Source of the DNA: Deltaproteobacteria bacterium HGW-Deltaproteobacteria-19
GTDB taxonomy: Bacteria; Desulfobacterota; Syntrophia; Syntrophales; PHBD01
Length of the DNA: 64,000 bases
Direction of reading: 5' to 3'
Assembly (NCBI GenBank): GCA_002841865.1
Contig: PHBD01000010.1
Location: 1 to 64,000 of the forward strand
Part shown: positions 17,206-25,353 of the stretch, piece after piece
Layout: each line of letters begins with the position of its first letter
Numbering within the stretch: the stretch's first letter is position 1
Notes under the pieces: generated by a model
What the model saw: the letters and a program-made list of their open reading frames with translations, nothing else
Told to the model about the DNA's origin: nothing
The model's database searches: none
Position numbers and translations under genes: made by a program

Positions 17206-17691
17206 TCAGTCCGTCGATTCCGACTCCGGCGTGGAGGCGCCTGCGGCGTACATGCCCCGCTTCACTTTCCGGACTTTTCCCCGCTTCTCGGCGGCGTAAA
17301 TGACGCCCCAGATCTGCTGTTCCGAAAGGCCCGTATTGCTCTTCAAGTCCGACGTAGTGACCCCCGAGGGGTTTTTCCGGATCAGATCCAGAACCCTGTC
17401 CGTGTTGGAGGATCCACGGACTCTCCTGCCTCCGGCCCGCTTGTTCTGCATTGCCGGTTTGCGCACTTTCTTCTCTTTTCCGGCCTTCTTTGCCTTCATG
17501 CCCTTCCCGGCTTTCACGGCTTTCTTCGGTGATCGGCCTTTCTTTCTCCTGGGCTCTTCACGCACCTCCTGCGCCACCGAAAGGATGAGGCTCTGAATCT
17601 TGTCGAAGTACGTCTCAACAAACACCTGGCTCCCCTCTATTTCGATTTCCATGGAAGACGGATTGAACTTGATACGATAGTTTCCGCCCAT
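17206..17691 (-). CDS. Histone-H1-like basic protein with C-terminal winged-helix domain
   Basis: A 161-residue probable DNA-binding protein. Residues 1-45 form a small acidic domain (MEIEIEGSQVFVETYFDKI). About 46-95 is a Lys/Arg/Ala/Pro/Gly-rich linker resembling H1 or HU tails. Residues 95-150 look like a winged helix (DRVLDLIRKNPSGVTTSDLKS followed by LSEQQIWGVIYAAEKRGKV). RBS AAAGGAGG precedes ATG 17691, and a good sigma-70 promoter lies upstream. A nucleoid or regulatory role is inferred; the target is unknown. Confidence 0.7.
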   Translation of the reverse strand: MGGNYRIKFNPSSMEIEIEGSQVFVETYFDKIQSLILSVAQEVREEPRRKKGRSPKKAVKAGKGMKAKKAGKEKKVRKPAMQNKRAGGRRVRGSSNTDRVLDLIRKNPSGVTTSDLKSNTGLSEQQIWGVIYAAEKRGKVRKVKRGMYAAGASTPESESTD

Positions 17692-17735
17692 ACTTACGCC
17701 TCCTTTTGCAGGGAATTGATTGTGCGTTTTCGAGA

Positions 17736-17764
17736 AGATTAAAAGATGGATTGAGTTTTGTCAA
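17736..17764 (-). promoter_or_regulatory. Sigma-70 promoter of the H1-like gene
   Basis: On the minus strand a perfect -35 TTGACA (17759-17764), a 17-base spacer and -10 TAATCT (17736-17741) predict a start near 17729, about 38 bases ahead of the gene. The surrounding 150 bases are markedly AT-rich compared with the rest of this part of the window. Confidence 0.6.
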
Positions 17765-18124
17765 TACAATTATCGGCTGATATTGATTATTTATGAAACT
17801 CAACGGCAATATCTTGATTCCATCGGTAACTCGCAGGTATCGAATCAATCTCTCTCACCTCTAGTCGGATCAATGAAATGAATCCCCCAGTTACAGGAAC
17901 ATCGATCAATCGGGACGGGTTTGCATTCATATGCGGAACTGCATCATGGAATACCGCAAGCGGGAACGCCGGTCGGGCTTCGGCAGCTTTGAAAATGGCA
18001 CAGGGACACGGCAAAGGAACTTCTGAAGAAAAGATGCTCCTTGACAGGACACCTGCCGGAAAGACAAGAATGCCCCCTGTCTCCGGACGTCCAGCCGGAT
18101 GCTTTGATGGGAGGTAGGCAGGTC
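17765..18124. other. Divergent intergenic region, no gene supported
   Basis: About 360 bases lie between the H1-like promoter and the thioesterase start. The left half is AT-rich and promoter-like. The right half is GC-richer and open in several frames, but none has a ribosome-binding site or recognisable protein. I see no RNA gene here. Confidence 0.5.
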
Positions 18125-19090
18125 ATGAACCGAAAGGAATCCTTTCTCGAACAGTTTCTCCTCGACGGCCCCCCCCGGAAGGAGGGCTCCTCTCTGGCTG
18201 TGATCCTGCGGACGGACCGGCACGCGGAGGGCTGGAACGGGATCCCTCACGGCGGTTTTGCCATGGGCGTCTTTGTCGAACTGGCGCTCCGGGCCATGGG
18301 AGAATCATCGTCTTCTTTCCCGGACCCCTGGGCAGCCGAATTCCGCCTGGGCGGAGCGAGCCTGCGGCGTGGAGACCGGGCCGACGTGAACGTCGACGTC
18401 TCGGAAAGCGGTGCGGAGGGCGCCATCACCGTACCCTCGGCGGACGCACCCTACATGACAGCGATCCTGCGCCGCGGTGGGACCGACAAAGAGTCGCAGA
18501 CGGCTTTTCGTTCGCTTCTGCCATCCTCCGTACCGGACCTCGACCGGGAGGTCATCCCCCTTCCCTCTTACGGGAGATGTTTCGTCTGCGGTTCGGAACG
18601 GGAAATCCCCGGACTCGAGCGACGATTTTTCCTTCTCCATGCCAGCCCGGGAAAAACCGTATTCGCCCGGGCCGGATTTGACGACGGCGACGGGCGAAGC
18701 TTCCACCGCTTCCAGGAAAACGGGATCATCCATCCAGTCACAATCCTGGCCCTCCTGGACGAAACCCTGGGCTGGGGCGGGTTTATGCTGTCCGGCCAGG
18801 GAGGCGTCACGGTCCGCATCCGCTTCTCGTTCCTCCGCCGGATCCGAGCCGGTGAAAAACTCATTTTCCTGGCCCGGGGTGACCGCGTTCGAGGTACATC
18901 CCCATCACGCATGTTCTTTTGGGCGTCCGGCGGGGCTGCGGCCGTCCTGCCCGACGGCAGGCTGGAACCGGTGGTGACGGCGTCGGGCCAGTTCATGGTA
19001 ATACAGGAGTTGACGGAGCAGATGAAAACGACGCTCCTCCCCCGTGAATGGACGGAGCGGGCCTTCCGCCTGGCAGGCCCCGGGAAATAA
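18125..19090 (+). CDS. Double hot-dog thioesterase-like protein
   Basis: A 321-residue cytosolic protein that appears to hold two hot-dog folds. The first (about 1-125) carries GIPHGGFAMGV near residue 42, the HGG motif of acyl-CoA thioesterases. The second begins with YGRCFVCGSER (149-159), the usual opening of a PaaI-like domain, and continues to LLDETLGWGG near 211. RBS GGGAGG precedes ATG 18125; longer in-frame starts lack one. Acyl-CoA hydrolysis is the likely chemistry, but the substrate is unknown. Confidence 0.72.
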   Translation: MNRKESFLEQFLLDGPPRKEGSSLAVILRTDRHAEGWNGIPHGGFAMGVFVELALRAMGESSSSFPDPWAAEFRLGGASLRRGDRADVNVDVSESGAEGAITVPSADAPYMTAILRRGGTDKESQTAFRSLLPSSVPDLDREVIPLPSYGRCFVCGSEREIPGLERRFFLLHASPGKTVFARAGFDDGDGRSFHRFQENGIIHPVTILALLDETLGWGGFMLSGQGGVTVRIRFSFLRRIRAGEKLIFLARGDRVRGTSPSRMFFWASGGAAAVLPDGRLEPVVTASGQFMVIQELTEQMKTTLLPREWTERAFRLAGPGK

Positions 19091-19176
19091 AGCTGACCTA
19101 TTTCCCCATTTCGACTTTTCCCAAGGGCTGTTCAAAAATGGCTGGATGCAAGGCGCCCGAAATCTCGTATTGGAAT

Positions 19177-19302
19177 GCCGACCTCGATAAAAGCCCGCAG
19201 GCAAGGCGCGCAAATCCTGAGGAATGAGGCGTACTCTGTCCGTACGCCGCAACGACGAAGGATGCAGCGCAACGCAGCATCCGGGCGTTTACCGAGGTCG
19301 GC
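19177..19302. mobile_element. 126-bp MITE-like element with terminal inverted repeats
   Basis: The ends are imperfect inverted repeats of about 21 bp: GCCGACCTCG at 19177 onward matches the inverse of CGAGGTCGGC ending at 19302, about 18 of 21 positions overall. The interior holds a second palindrome GCGTAC-N7-GTACGC. No protein is encoded. The 3' end abuts the M15 peptidase stop codon. The sequence just before it (from about 19145) resembles the element's interior (GCAAGGCGC..GAAATC), suggesting a truncated second unit. The style is that of dispersed intergenic repeats in Desulfobacterota. Confidence 0.6.
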
Positions 19303-19304
19303 CC

Positions 19305-19868
19305 TCAGATTTTGTCGAAGTGATGCAGATCCGCATATGCGCTGAAATGGCCGCCCCAGCGCCAGCCCCGTTCCAGGAAGGCCCGGACGACGGGGTGGCC
19401 CTCTGAGAACGTGCCCGGCGCTTCCGGCTGCCAGGACGCACCGGGAGGGCTGATCCGGCCGTCCCGGTAGACCACAGGGTTCAGGAAGGGGTTGATGTCA
19501 ACGGCCCGGCCGAAGGCATGATTGGAGAGGCGGGCGGTCCCCTCGACGAAGCGGTAATTGAAGGCGGAGGAGTTGTTGTCCGCCATGGAGGCGTCGTCGG
19601 ACCAGCCGTAGCGGACGACTGGAACAGCCCGGCCGAGGGGGAAGCGGAGTGTCTCCATGAGCCGGAAGAGATCCCGCACCTCCGCCTCCAGGGCCTCTTG
19701 GACGACCATCTGGCCCCGATGATCCCGGCCGTCCAGGCCGAGGTATTCCAGCTCCAGCAGGCGAAGGCTCTGCAGCACTTCCTCCGGCGCTGCCGTTCCC
19801 GCCACGGCATCGCCAAACGTCATGGCGCTGTCCACGATCACGCCGGCCGGCCCGCTTTCTTCCCGCAT
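19305..19868 (-). CDS. M15-family D-alanyl-D-alanine peptidase-like protein
   Basis: A 187-residue protein with the VanY/M15 zinc-peptidase pattern. SNHAFGRAVDINPF supplies the His and Asp zinc ligands and GWRWGGHF..DLHHFD the last His. M15 enzymes cleave D-Ala-D-Ala or L-Ala-D-Glu bonds in wall peptides. No signal peptide is visible, so cytosolic trimming of imported muropeptides is plausible. ATG 19868 overlaps the upstream stop (TGATG) and follows GGAGGAAGG. It is the last gene of the salvage-like operon. Confidence 0.85.
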   Translation of the reverse strand: MREESGPAGVIVDSAMTFGDAVAGTAAPEEVLQSLRLLELEYLGLDGRDHRGQMVVQEALEAEVRDLFRLMETLRFPLGRAVPVVRYGWSDDASMADNNSSAFNYRFVEGTARLSNHAFGRAVDINPFLNPVVYRDGRISPPGASWQPEAPGTFSEGHPVVRAFLERGWRWGGHFSAYADLHHFDKI

Positions 19869-20914
19869 CAGCCTTCCTCCGGGCATTTCCCGGCGCAGGA
19901 AACCGACGACAGGTAATGCTCCCGGAAGGAATCCAGGACCTTCTCCACGGCCCCGGCATCGGCGGACACGTCGCGATAGATCTGCCGAATCAGGGCCTCG
20001 TTCATCCGTAGGAAGTCCGCCTCCCGGGGAGTGATGATGGTCCCCGCCATCTCCACGGTTCCGGGGCTCACGAGGATCTGCTCCTCTCCTTCCCGGAAAA
20101 AGACCTCCGGCCGGCCCTGCCGCCGGGGAAACAGGAACAGGGTCCAGCGGCCGTCGCGGAAGCGGCCGAGCAGGTTCATCATGGGCTTTCCCGGTGTCGG
20201 GGGGACGCGCTCCATGGCGTCGACGACCTCGATGAGGATCCGGGAAAGCGGCTCCTCACGGGCGCCCTCCATCGTCAGCAGTGTCCTGCCGGCGTGGGTC
20301 CCGAAAGACAGGACGACCCCCTCCCGCTCGTGTACCGTTTTCAGATTCCAGACGGACGGGGAGTCCGTTTCGACGGGCAGCGCCCCCGACGGAACGGCCT
20401 GGAGGTGCAAGTGGTCCGGAGCGGAGGCCCCCGACAGCGGTCCGTTGAAGAACACGGACCACACCGGGGAGAGCCTCCGGGCCAGGCCCGGCAGGACGCC
20501 GAGAATCCCCCGGATATCCTGGAGGCGGTGTTCCCGGTGCACCACGGTCAGGTGGCGGGGGAAAATCGGGTAGGGGTTGCAGAGGATCAACCATTCGCCC
20601 AGGTACAGGATGCTCTCCTGCTCCCGCGGCCGGTTCTCCGGACAGAGAAAGCAGGGCCGCCGGGCCACGGCGGCCGGATCCGTGTCCGCTTTGGTGCTGT
20701 TGATTCGGCCGGGATTGAAGACAACGTTCACCGTTCCGCCGTCCAGCCCGAACGCCCGTTCACAGACGCTCGCGAGGGCCACGCTGTTCTCCGCCAGAAG
20801 CGGCCAGGTCATCATCTGCCCGGCGTGGAGGCGGAGGCACAGGTCGGGAAGGGATTCCCCGCCTCCGTCCCCGGGGTAGGCCATCGTCTCGTTCGCATCG
20901 TCCATTCGTTCCAT
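19868..20914 (-). CDS. DUF4922 / HIT-fold nucleotidyltransferase-like protein
   Basis: A 348-residue protein. CFLCPENRP and PIFPRHLTVVHREH precede PDHLHLQAVPSG, an HxHxQ motif of the GalT/Ap4A-phosphorylase branch of the HIT fold. The domain matches what is called DUF4922 in other genomes. A nucleotidyl-transfer or phosphorolysis reaction on a sugar nucleotide is the reasonable guess; no substrate is known. The start overlaps the glycosyltransferase stop and the stop overlaps the M15 gene, so it is embedded in the operon. Confidence 0.75.
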   Translation of the reverse strand: MERMDDANETMAYPGDGGGESLPDLCLRLHAGQMMTWPLLAENSVALASVCERAFGLDGGTVNVVFNPGRINSTKADTDPAAVARRPCFLCPENRPREQESILYLGEWLILCNPYPIFPRHLTVVHREHRLQDIRGILGVLPGLARRLSPVWSVFFNGPLSGASAPDHLHLQAVPSGALPVETDSPSVWNLKTVHEREGVVLSFGTHAGRTLLTMEGAREEPLSRILIEVVDAMERVPPTPGKPMMNLLGRFRDGRWTLFLFPRRQGRPEVFFREGEEQILVSPGTVEMAGTIITPREADFLRMNEALIRQIYRDVSADAGAVEKVLDSFREHYLSSVSCAGKCPEEG

Positions 20915-22428
20915 CAACGCTGTTCCTTTCGCCTTTCCGCAGTCCGACGGTTCTTTCGCCGGCGGGCCGTGATTTCGAGGGTCCGGAGCCGGTCCTTGTA
21001 GGCGTCGTTCCGGTTCGCCGCCTCCACGGAAAGCGCGGCGTCGGTGTTGCCGCCCCACCGCCGGCACAGGTAGAGGGATTCGTAGATCCGCCCGATCCGG
21101 TAATCCCGGGAGATCCGGAGGGCCACGGCGTAGTCCTCCCCATAGCCCACGTCGGGAAAGCCGAAACGCCTCAGGATGGCCGTGTCGAAGGCCCGGGGAG
21201 CCCCCAGGCCGTTGATCCGGAGGGCGTTGTTCCGGCCGTTGCCGGGGGTCCACTCCCGGTGATCGATCAGCCCCGGAGGGATCTCCTCGAGCCGCTCGTT
21301 CACGAGCCGGTAGGAGCCGACGGCCATGGCGTACGGGCCCTCCCGGAGGAGGTCCACGATGCGCTGCAGCGCGTCCTTCCCCTCGTAGAGGTCGTCCGAG
21401 TCGAGCTGGACGGCATAGCGCCCGCAGAAGGAGGAGCGGACCGCTTCGTTCCAGCAGCCGCCGATGTTCAGATCGGTGCGTACCGGGACGATGTGGCAGA
21501 GCGCCGGGTTCCGCCGGGTCAGATCCGCCAGGATCTTCGTTGTGCCATCGGTGGAATGGTTGTCCACGACGAGTACGTTGAAGGGGAAATCCGCCTCCTG
21601 GCCCAGGGCGCTGGCGGCCGCCTCCCCCACGGTCCCCTTCCGGTTCCTCACCGGGATGATCACACTGGCCAAGACCGGAAAGTCCTCCCGGGACCGGGGA
21701 ACCGGGCGGAAAACCGGCGGCAGGTATGCCCCGAGCCGTTTCAGGTGGGCCGTCGCCGCCGTCTCGAACTCGACCTGGGCCTCCCGGTTCCGCGGATCGA
21801 CGTAATCGAAGTGCCGCTCCACCGCCGCTCCGGTCTCCGTTGCCGAAGTCACGGTCGGCGTCCGGAAAAAAAGAGCGCGGTCCAGGCGGCGGAGCCTGTG
21901 GTCCAGGGACAGCTTCAGCCGCAGGTCGCAGAAGCCGGCAACGCGGCAGTCCGGAACGGGACCGTATCTCCCGATGGCGTCCCGGCAGGCGGCCACGGAA
22001 AGGAGGACCGCCGGCCCGAAATCGAAGCCCTCCCGGATGCTCCCTTGCTGACAGGCATTCACCGGATGATCCGTCCATCCACCGGGGGTGGAATCCCGGT
22101 AGCCGCCGTAGGCCATCCCGGTCCCGTCCCGCCGCAGTGCCTTCCTGAGCGCCGTGAGGCTCCCGGGGAGCGGCAGGACCACCGCGTCCGGATCGAGGAC
22201 CGCCAGGGCCTCCTCCGTCCGGACCACCTCGATGATCCGGTTCCAGGTCCCGCCGGCATGGAGGGATTCGACTCGCAGGGAATCGACTCCCCGCTGCCTG
22301 AGCGGCGGCCGTTCTCCTCCATGGAGGATGAGGATCCGCGCCACCTCCGGCGCGGCGGAAAAAGCCTCGACCATCCGGCTGAAGGCGTCTCGGTTGCCCC
22401 GCGGCAGAATGACGGTCATTCCGGTCAT
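20914..22428 (-). CDS. Family 2 glycosyltransferase with N-terminal extension
   Basis: A 504-residue protein. The C-terminal GT2 domain starts near residue 250 (ASVIIPVRNRKGTVGEA, then VLVVDNHSTDGT) and has the metal/nucleotide DxD as VQLDSDD. GYGEDYAVALRI is the usual acceptor-side segment. The first 240 residues form a separate region with a FDFGPAVLLSV segment, possibly a degenerate transferase domain. No membrane segment is visible, so it works on a soluble or membrane-surface acceptor. Donor and acceptor are unknown. Confidence 0.8.
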   Translation of the reverse strand: MTGMTVILPRGNRDAFSRMVEAFSAAPEVARILILHGGERPPLRQRGVDSLRVESLHAGGTWNRIIEVVRTEEALAVLDPDAVVLPLPGSLTALRKALRRDGTGMAYGGYRDSTPGGWTDHPVNACQQGSIREGFDFGPAVLLSVAACRDAIGRYGPVPDCRVAGFCDLRLKLSLDHRLRRLDRALFFRTPTVTSATETGAAVERHFDYVDPRNREAQVEFETAATAHLKRLGAYLPPVFRPVPRSREDFPVLASVIIPVRNRKGTVGEAAASALGQEADFPFNVLVVDNHSTDGTTKILADLTRRNPALCHIVPVRTDLNIGGCWNEAVRSSFCGRYAVQLDSDDLYEGKDALQRIVDLLREGPYAMAVGSYRLVNERLEEIPPGLIDHREWTPGNGRNNALRINGLGAPRAFDTAILRRFGFPDVGYGEDYAVALRISRDYRIGRIYESLYLCRRWGGNTDAALSVEAANRNDAYKDRLRTLEITARRRKNRRTAERRKEQR

Positions 22429-22525
22429 GATTCCTGCTCTCCCGATCCGATTCCCTTGCTCCCGTTCCGCACCGAGCGACGCGCCGACTGCGCTAAAAGA
22501 AGATCCGAGGCCTCTCCGGCTGTCT

Positions 22526-23527
22526 TCAGCGGCCCCTAAAAATTGGATGACGGGCCGCGGCGAAGGACACGATGCGGCTCCCCAGGGCCCCGTATGAATA
22601 CCCGGCGGCCTCGGCAGAGCACGCCACGCTGGCGTCGGCGCTGATGTCGGCGTTGGGATTCACGTCCAGGACGTAAAAGACGCCGTCCCGGAGGCGCAGG
22701 TCGATCCGGGCGTAGTCCCGGCATCCCGTGGCCCGGTAGGCCTCCCGGGAAATCCCCTCCAGGGTCTCCAACTCCGCCGGATCGAGGGGCGCCGGGAGCA
22801 GGGTCCGGATGGCCGTGTAGTGAAAGGACCCGGGGACGAACTTGGCCTCGAAGGTGCAGAGGCGGTCCTGGAGGCGGCCGATGTCCGAGTAGTCCATCTC
22901 CACGGCGGGGAGCATCTCCACGGGGCCGTTGCCCCACAGGACGGCCCGGAACTCGCGGCCGTCGATGAACTCCTCCACCAGGGCCGGCTGCCGCCAGGTC
23001 GAGACGACGAAGTCCACCCTCTCCAGGAGCTCCTTCTCGTTCGTGACGACGGCCTCGGCGGTGATCCCGGCGCTGCAGTGCTCGCGAAGGGCCTTCACGA
23101 TGGCCGGGAACCGCCTCCAGCGTCCCCGCTCCGGCGCCTCGAACAGGGCGCCCTCGGGAACGGGGACGCCGCGCTCCCCCAAGAGGTCCCGGACGCGGCC
23201 CTTGTCCTCACAGAATACCAGGGCTTCCGGCGCCGCACCGGTATATACGAAGCCAGCCCCGCCGATCCGCCGGGCCGCCTCGGCCTCGCTCCGGGGCAGT
23301 CCGGGGATGGCCTCACACCAGTTGAAGACAATCCACTCGGAGGGATCCAGGACGGACAGGGCCTGCAGGTCCTCTTCCCCCCGGACGGGAACCTCCCGGA
23401 CCCGATGGCCTTCCAGTTCCAGGGCTGAACCGAGTCTCCGGGTCTCCCGGAGGACCTCCTCCCGGGCGGTCTCCTCCCAGGTGCCGTCGAGGTTATAGAC
23501 CAGAAGCACCGGCTCAGGCAGGCGCAT
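22526..23527 (-). CDS. ATP-grasp ligase related to D-Ala-D-Ala ligase
   Basis: A 333-residue ATP-grasp enzyme. VKALREHCSAGI corresponds to the ATP-binding loop of D-Ala-D-Ala ligases, ALVEEFIDGREF to the central strand, and YVLDVNPNADIS to the metal-binding C-terminal motif. RBS AAAGGGG precedes ATG 23527, 14 bases inside the upstream gene. Its location among wall-salvage genes suggests ligation of an amino acid or peptide, but it is unlikely to be the housekeeping Ddl. Confidence 0.78.
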   Translation of the reverse strand: MRLPEPVLLVYNLDGTWEETAREEVLRETRRLGSALELEGHRVREVPVRGEEDLQALSVLDPSEWIVFNWCEAIPGLPRSEAEAARRIGGAGFVYTGAAPEALVFCEDKGRVRDLLGERGVPVPEGALFEAPERGRWRRFPAIVKALREHCSAGITAEAVVTNEKELLERVDFVVSTWRQPALVEEFIDGREFRAVLWGNGPVEMLPAVEMDYSDIGRLQDRLCTFEAKFVPGSFHYTAIRTLLPAPLDPAELETLEGISREAYRATGCRDYARIDLRLRDGVFYVLDVNPNADISADASVACSAEAAGYSYGALGSRIVSFAAARHPIFRGR

Positions 23528-24539
23528 GGATTCCCCTTTCCGCCAGGGCTTCCCGGCACCGCGAGAGCAGGTCCTCCAGCCGGGGAAAGCCGCCGTGCCG
23601 CCGGGCTGCGTCGGCAAGGTTCAGGAAACCCCGGGGGATATGGTCCAGGAATTCCCGTTTCCCCTTCCGGAGCCCCAGGAATCCGTAGGCCCCCATGGCC
23701 TGGAGGAGCCGCTGGACCGAGGCCTCCCGGAAGCGGGACGCATCGTCTTCGGCAATCTCCGGCGACCCGCCGAGCCCGGCATACCAGAACAGCATCTCCA
23801 TTCTCTCATCCTCGTTCAGCGGCACATAGGGATCGTACAGGAGCGATCCCAGGTCGTAGAGGGGATTTCCGAGGCGCATCCCCTGGAAGTCGATCAGAAC
23901 CGGCTCTCCCCGAAGGATCATGACGTTCTTCGACTGGAAGTCCCGGTGGACGAGGCAGGGCGGGACCGCAAGCAGCCGCTCCGCCAGGGCCGACAACTCC
24001 TCCTCCAGGGCCTCCCGCTCCCTGCCTTCCGGCCGGATACCGCAGACGGCATAAACGAACGATTCGAGAAAATACTCCCGCTCCCAGCGGTACAGGTCCG
24101 GTCCGAAGGACGCCATCAGGCCGAGCCGTCCCGCGGCCTCCTCCGGCCGCGGATATTCGTGTAGATGGAACGCCGCCTCCAGGGCCTTCCCGTAGAGGGC
24201 GCGGCGGACCTCCCAGGGGGCGTCGCGGAACGACCAGAGATCGGCGTCGCCTGCATCCTCCAGCAGGACAAAGCCGCGACCTGGGTCCTCGGCAAGGATC
24301 CCCGGCACGGGGACGCCGATTCCCAGGAGGAACCGGGCTGTCGCCGTAAAGATCGTGTTTTCCCGGCCCTCCGGCCCGTACTGCATCAGGACCGTCGACG
24401 ATCCGCCGGGTCCCGCCACCCGGTGGAAGGACCGGTCCGATCCTCCGCCCGCCAAGAGCGTCAGCTCCACCGTCTCGTCCGCTTTCAGGGACAGGGCCTC
24501 TCTCAGCCAGGATTCGGCTTCCACGGAAATCGTCGTCAT
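23514..24539 (-). CDS. AmgK-like sugar kinase (aminoglycoside phosphotransferase fold)
   Basis: A 341-residue kinase. The catalytic loop VHRDFQSKNVM and the metal motif IDFQGMRLGNPLYDLGSLLYD match the cell-wall sugar kinase branch (AmgK, COG3178-like), which phosphorylates MurNAc or GlcNAc at C1. It is followed on the operon's upstream side by a MurU-like nucleotidyltransferase, the partner that converts the sugar phosphate to a UDP-sugar in Pseudomonas. The pair is thus a likely MurNAc salvage module. The ribosome-binding site is weak. Confidence 0.8.
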   Translation of the reverse strand: MTTISVEAESWLREALSLKADETVELTLLAGGGSDRSFHRVAGPGGSSTVLMQYGPEGRENTIFTATARFLLGIGVPVPGILAEDPGRGFVLLEDAGDADLWSFRDAPWEVRRALYGKALEAAFHLHEYPRPEEAAGRLGLMASFGPDLYRWEREYFLESFVYAVCGIRPEGREREALEEELSALAERLLAVPPCLVHRDFQSKNVMILRGEPVLIDFQGMRLGNPLYDLGSLLYDPYVPLNEDERMEMLFWYAGLGGSPEIAEDDASRFREASVQRLLQAMGAYGFLGLRKGKREFLDHIPRGFLNLADAARRHGGFPRLEDLLSRCREALAERGIHAPA

Positions 24540-24606
24540 CGTCTCAGGAAACCTTCCCTTCCCGGGCAAACGGAGCGAAGGGCCGTTCGCCTCGCCACAC
24601 TGTGCG

Positions 24607-25353
24607 CTACTTGCGGAACGCCCCGGCACCCCGGGAGGCAAACTCCGCGTCCAGCCGGCTGTACGACTCGATCGTGCCGATGTCGTACCACGACCCCTCG
24701 TCGATGACCACCGAGCCGACGGATCCCGGCCGACACCGGATCATTTCCACAAGCACGGGAACCACCGACTCGATCCGCCCTGCCTCCAGGCGGTCGAGGA
24801 AAGCCCGTTGCACCACGTAAATCCCGGTGAACAGGCATTGATGAGTCCCGGGATTTCCCAGGATTCCCCTCATGTCGCAGATCCGCCCCTCCCCGTCGAC
24901 GCTGACGTTCCGGAGGCCGCCGGAGCTGCGCAGCACCAGTGTCGCCTCCGGTCGGCTCCGGAAATGGGCATCCAGGAGCCTCTCCAGGGGGAGATCGCTC
25001 ACCACGTCCCCGTTGTACACCAGGATCGTCCCGTCGTCTTCGTCCAGGAGATCCTCGATGTTCTTCAGCCCACCGGCCGTATCCAGGAGCACCGGCTCGT
25101 GGCGGAATGCAATCGGGATGCCCCGCCAGGTCCCCTCCGGGAAGGCGCGGGCGTACGCCTCCGCCCTGTGATGGGTGTTGACGATGAACCGCTCGATGCC
25201 CACTGACCGGAGGTGATCCATGGCATACGTGATGATCGCCCTGCCTCCCAGGGGCAGGAGGGGCTTCGGGCAGTCCTCCGTAAGGGGGCGGAGGCGCGTC
25301 CCCAGCCCGGCGCCCAGGATGAACGCGGTCTTGACGGCGGGCCGCTCAGTCAT
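24607..25353 (-). CDS. MurU-like sugar-1-phosphate nucleotidyltransferase
   Basis: A 248-residue nucleotidyltransferase. It has GAGLGTRLRPLTEDCPKPLLPL, split here as GAGLGTRLRPLT with KPLLPL (the NTP and sugar-phosphate loop), VYNGDVVSDLP for metal binding and YDIGTIESY at the C-terminus. It is similar in size and order to MurU, which makes UDP-MurNAc from MurNAc-1-phosphate. It overlaps the upstream SpoIID-like gene by eight bases and lies 67 bases before the kinase. An alternative would be glucose- or mannose-1-phosphate as substrate. Confidence 0.8.
   Translation of the reverse strand: MTERPAVKTAFILGAGLGTRLRPLTEDCPKPLLPLGGRAIITYAMDHLRSVGIERFIVNTHHRAEAYARAFPEGTWRGIPIAFRHEPVLLDTAGGLKNIEDLLDEDDGTILVYNGDVVSDLPLERLLDAHFRSRPEATLVLRSSGGLRNVSVDGEGRICDMRGILGNPGTHQCLFTGIYVVQRAFLDRLEAGRIESVVPVLVEMIRCRPGSVGSVVIDEGSWYDIGTIESYSRLDAEFASRGAGAFRK

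Noticed and set aside
17878-18117. 79-codon plus-strand frame before the thioesterase gene
   Set aside because: No ribosome-binding site, no recognisable protein, and it ends just ahead of the real start.
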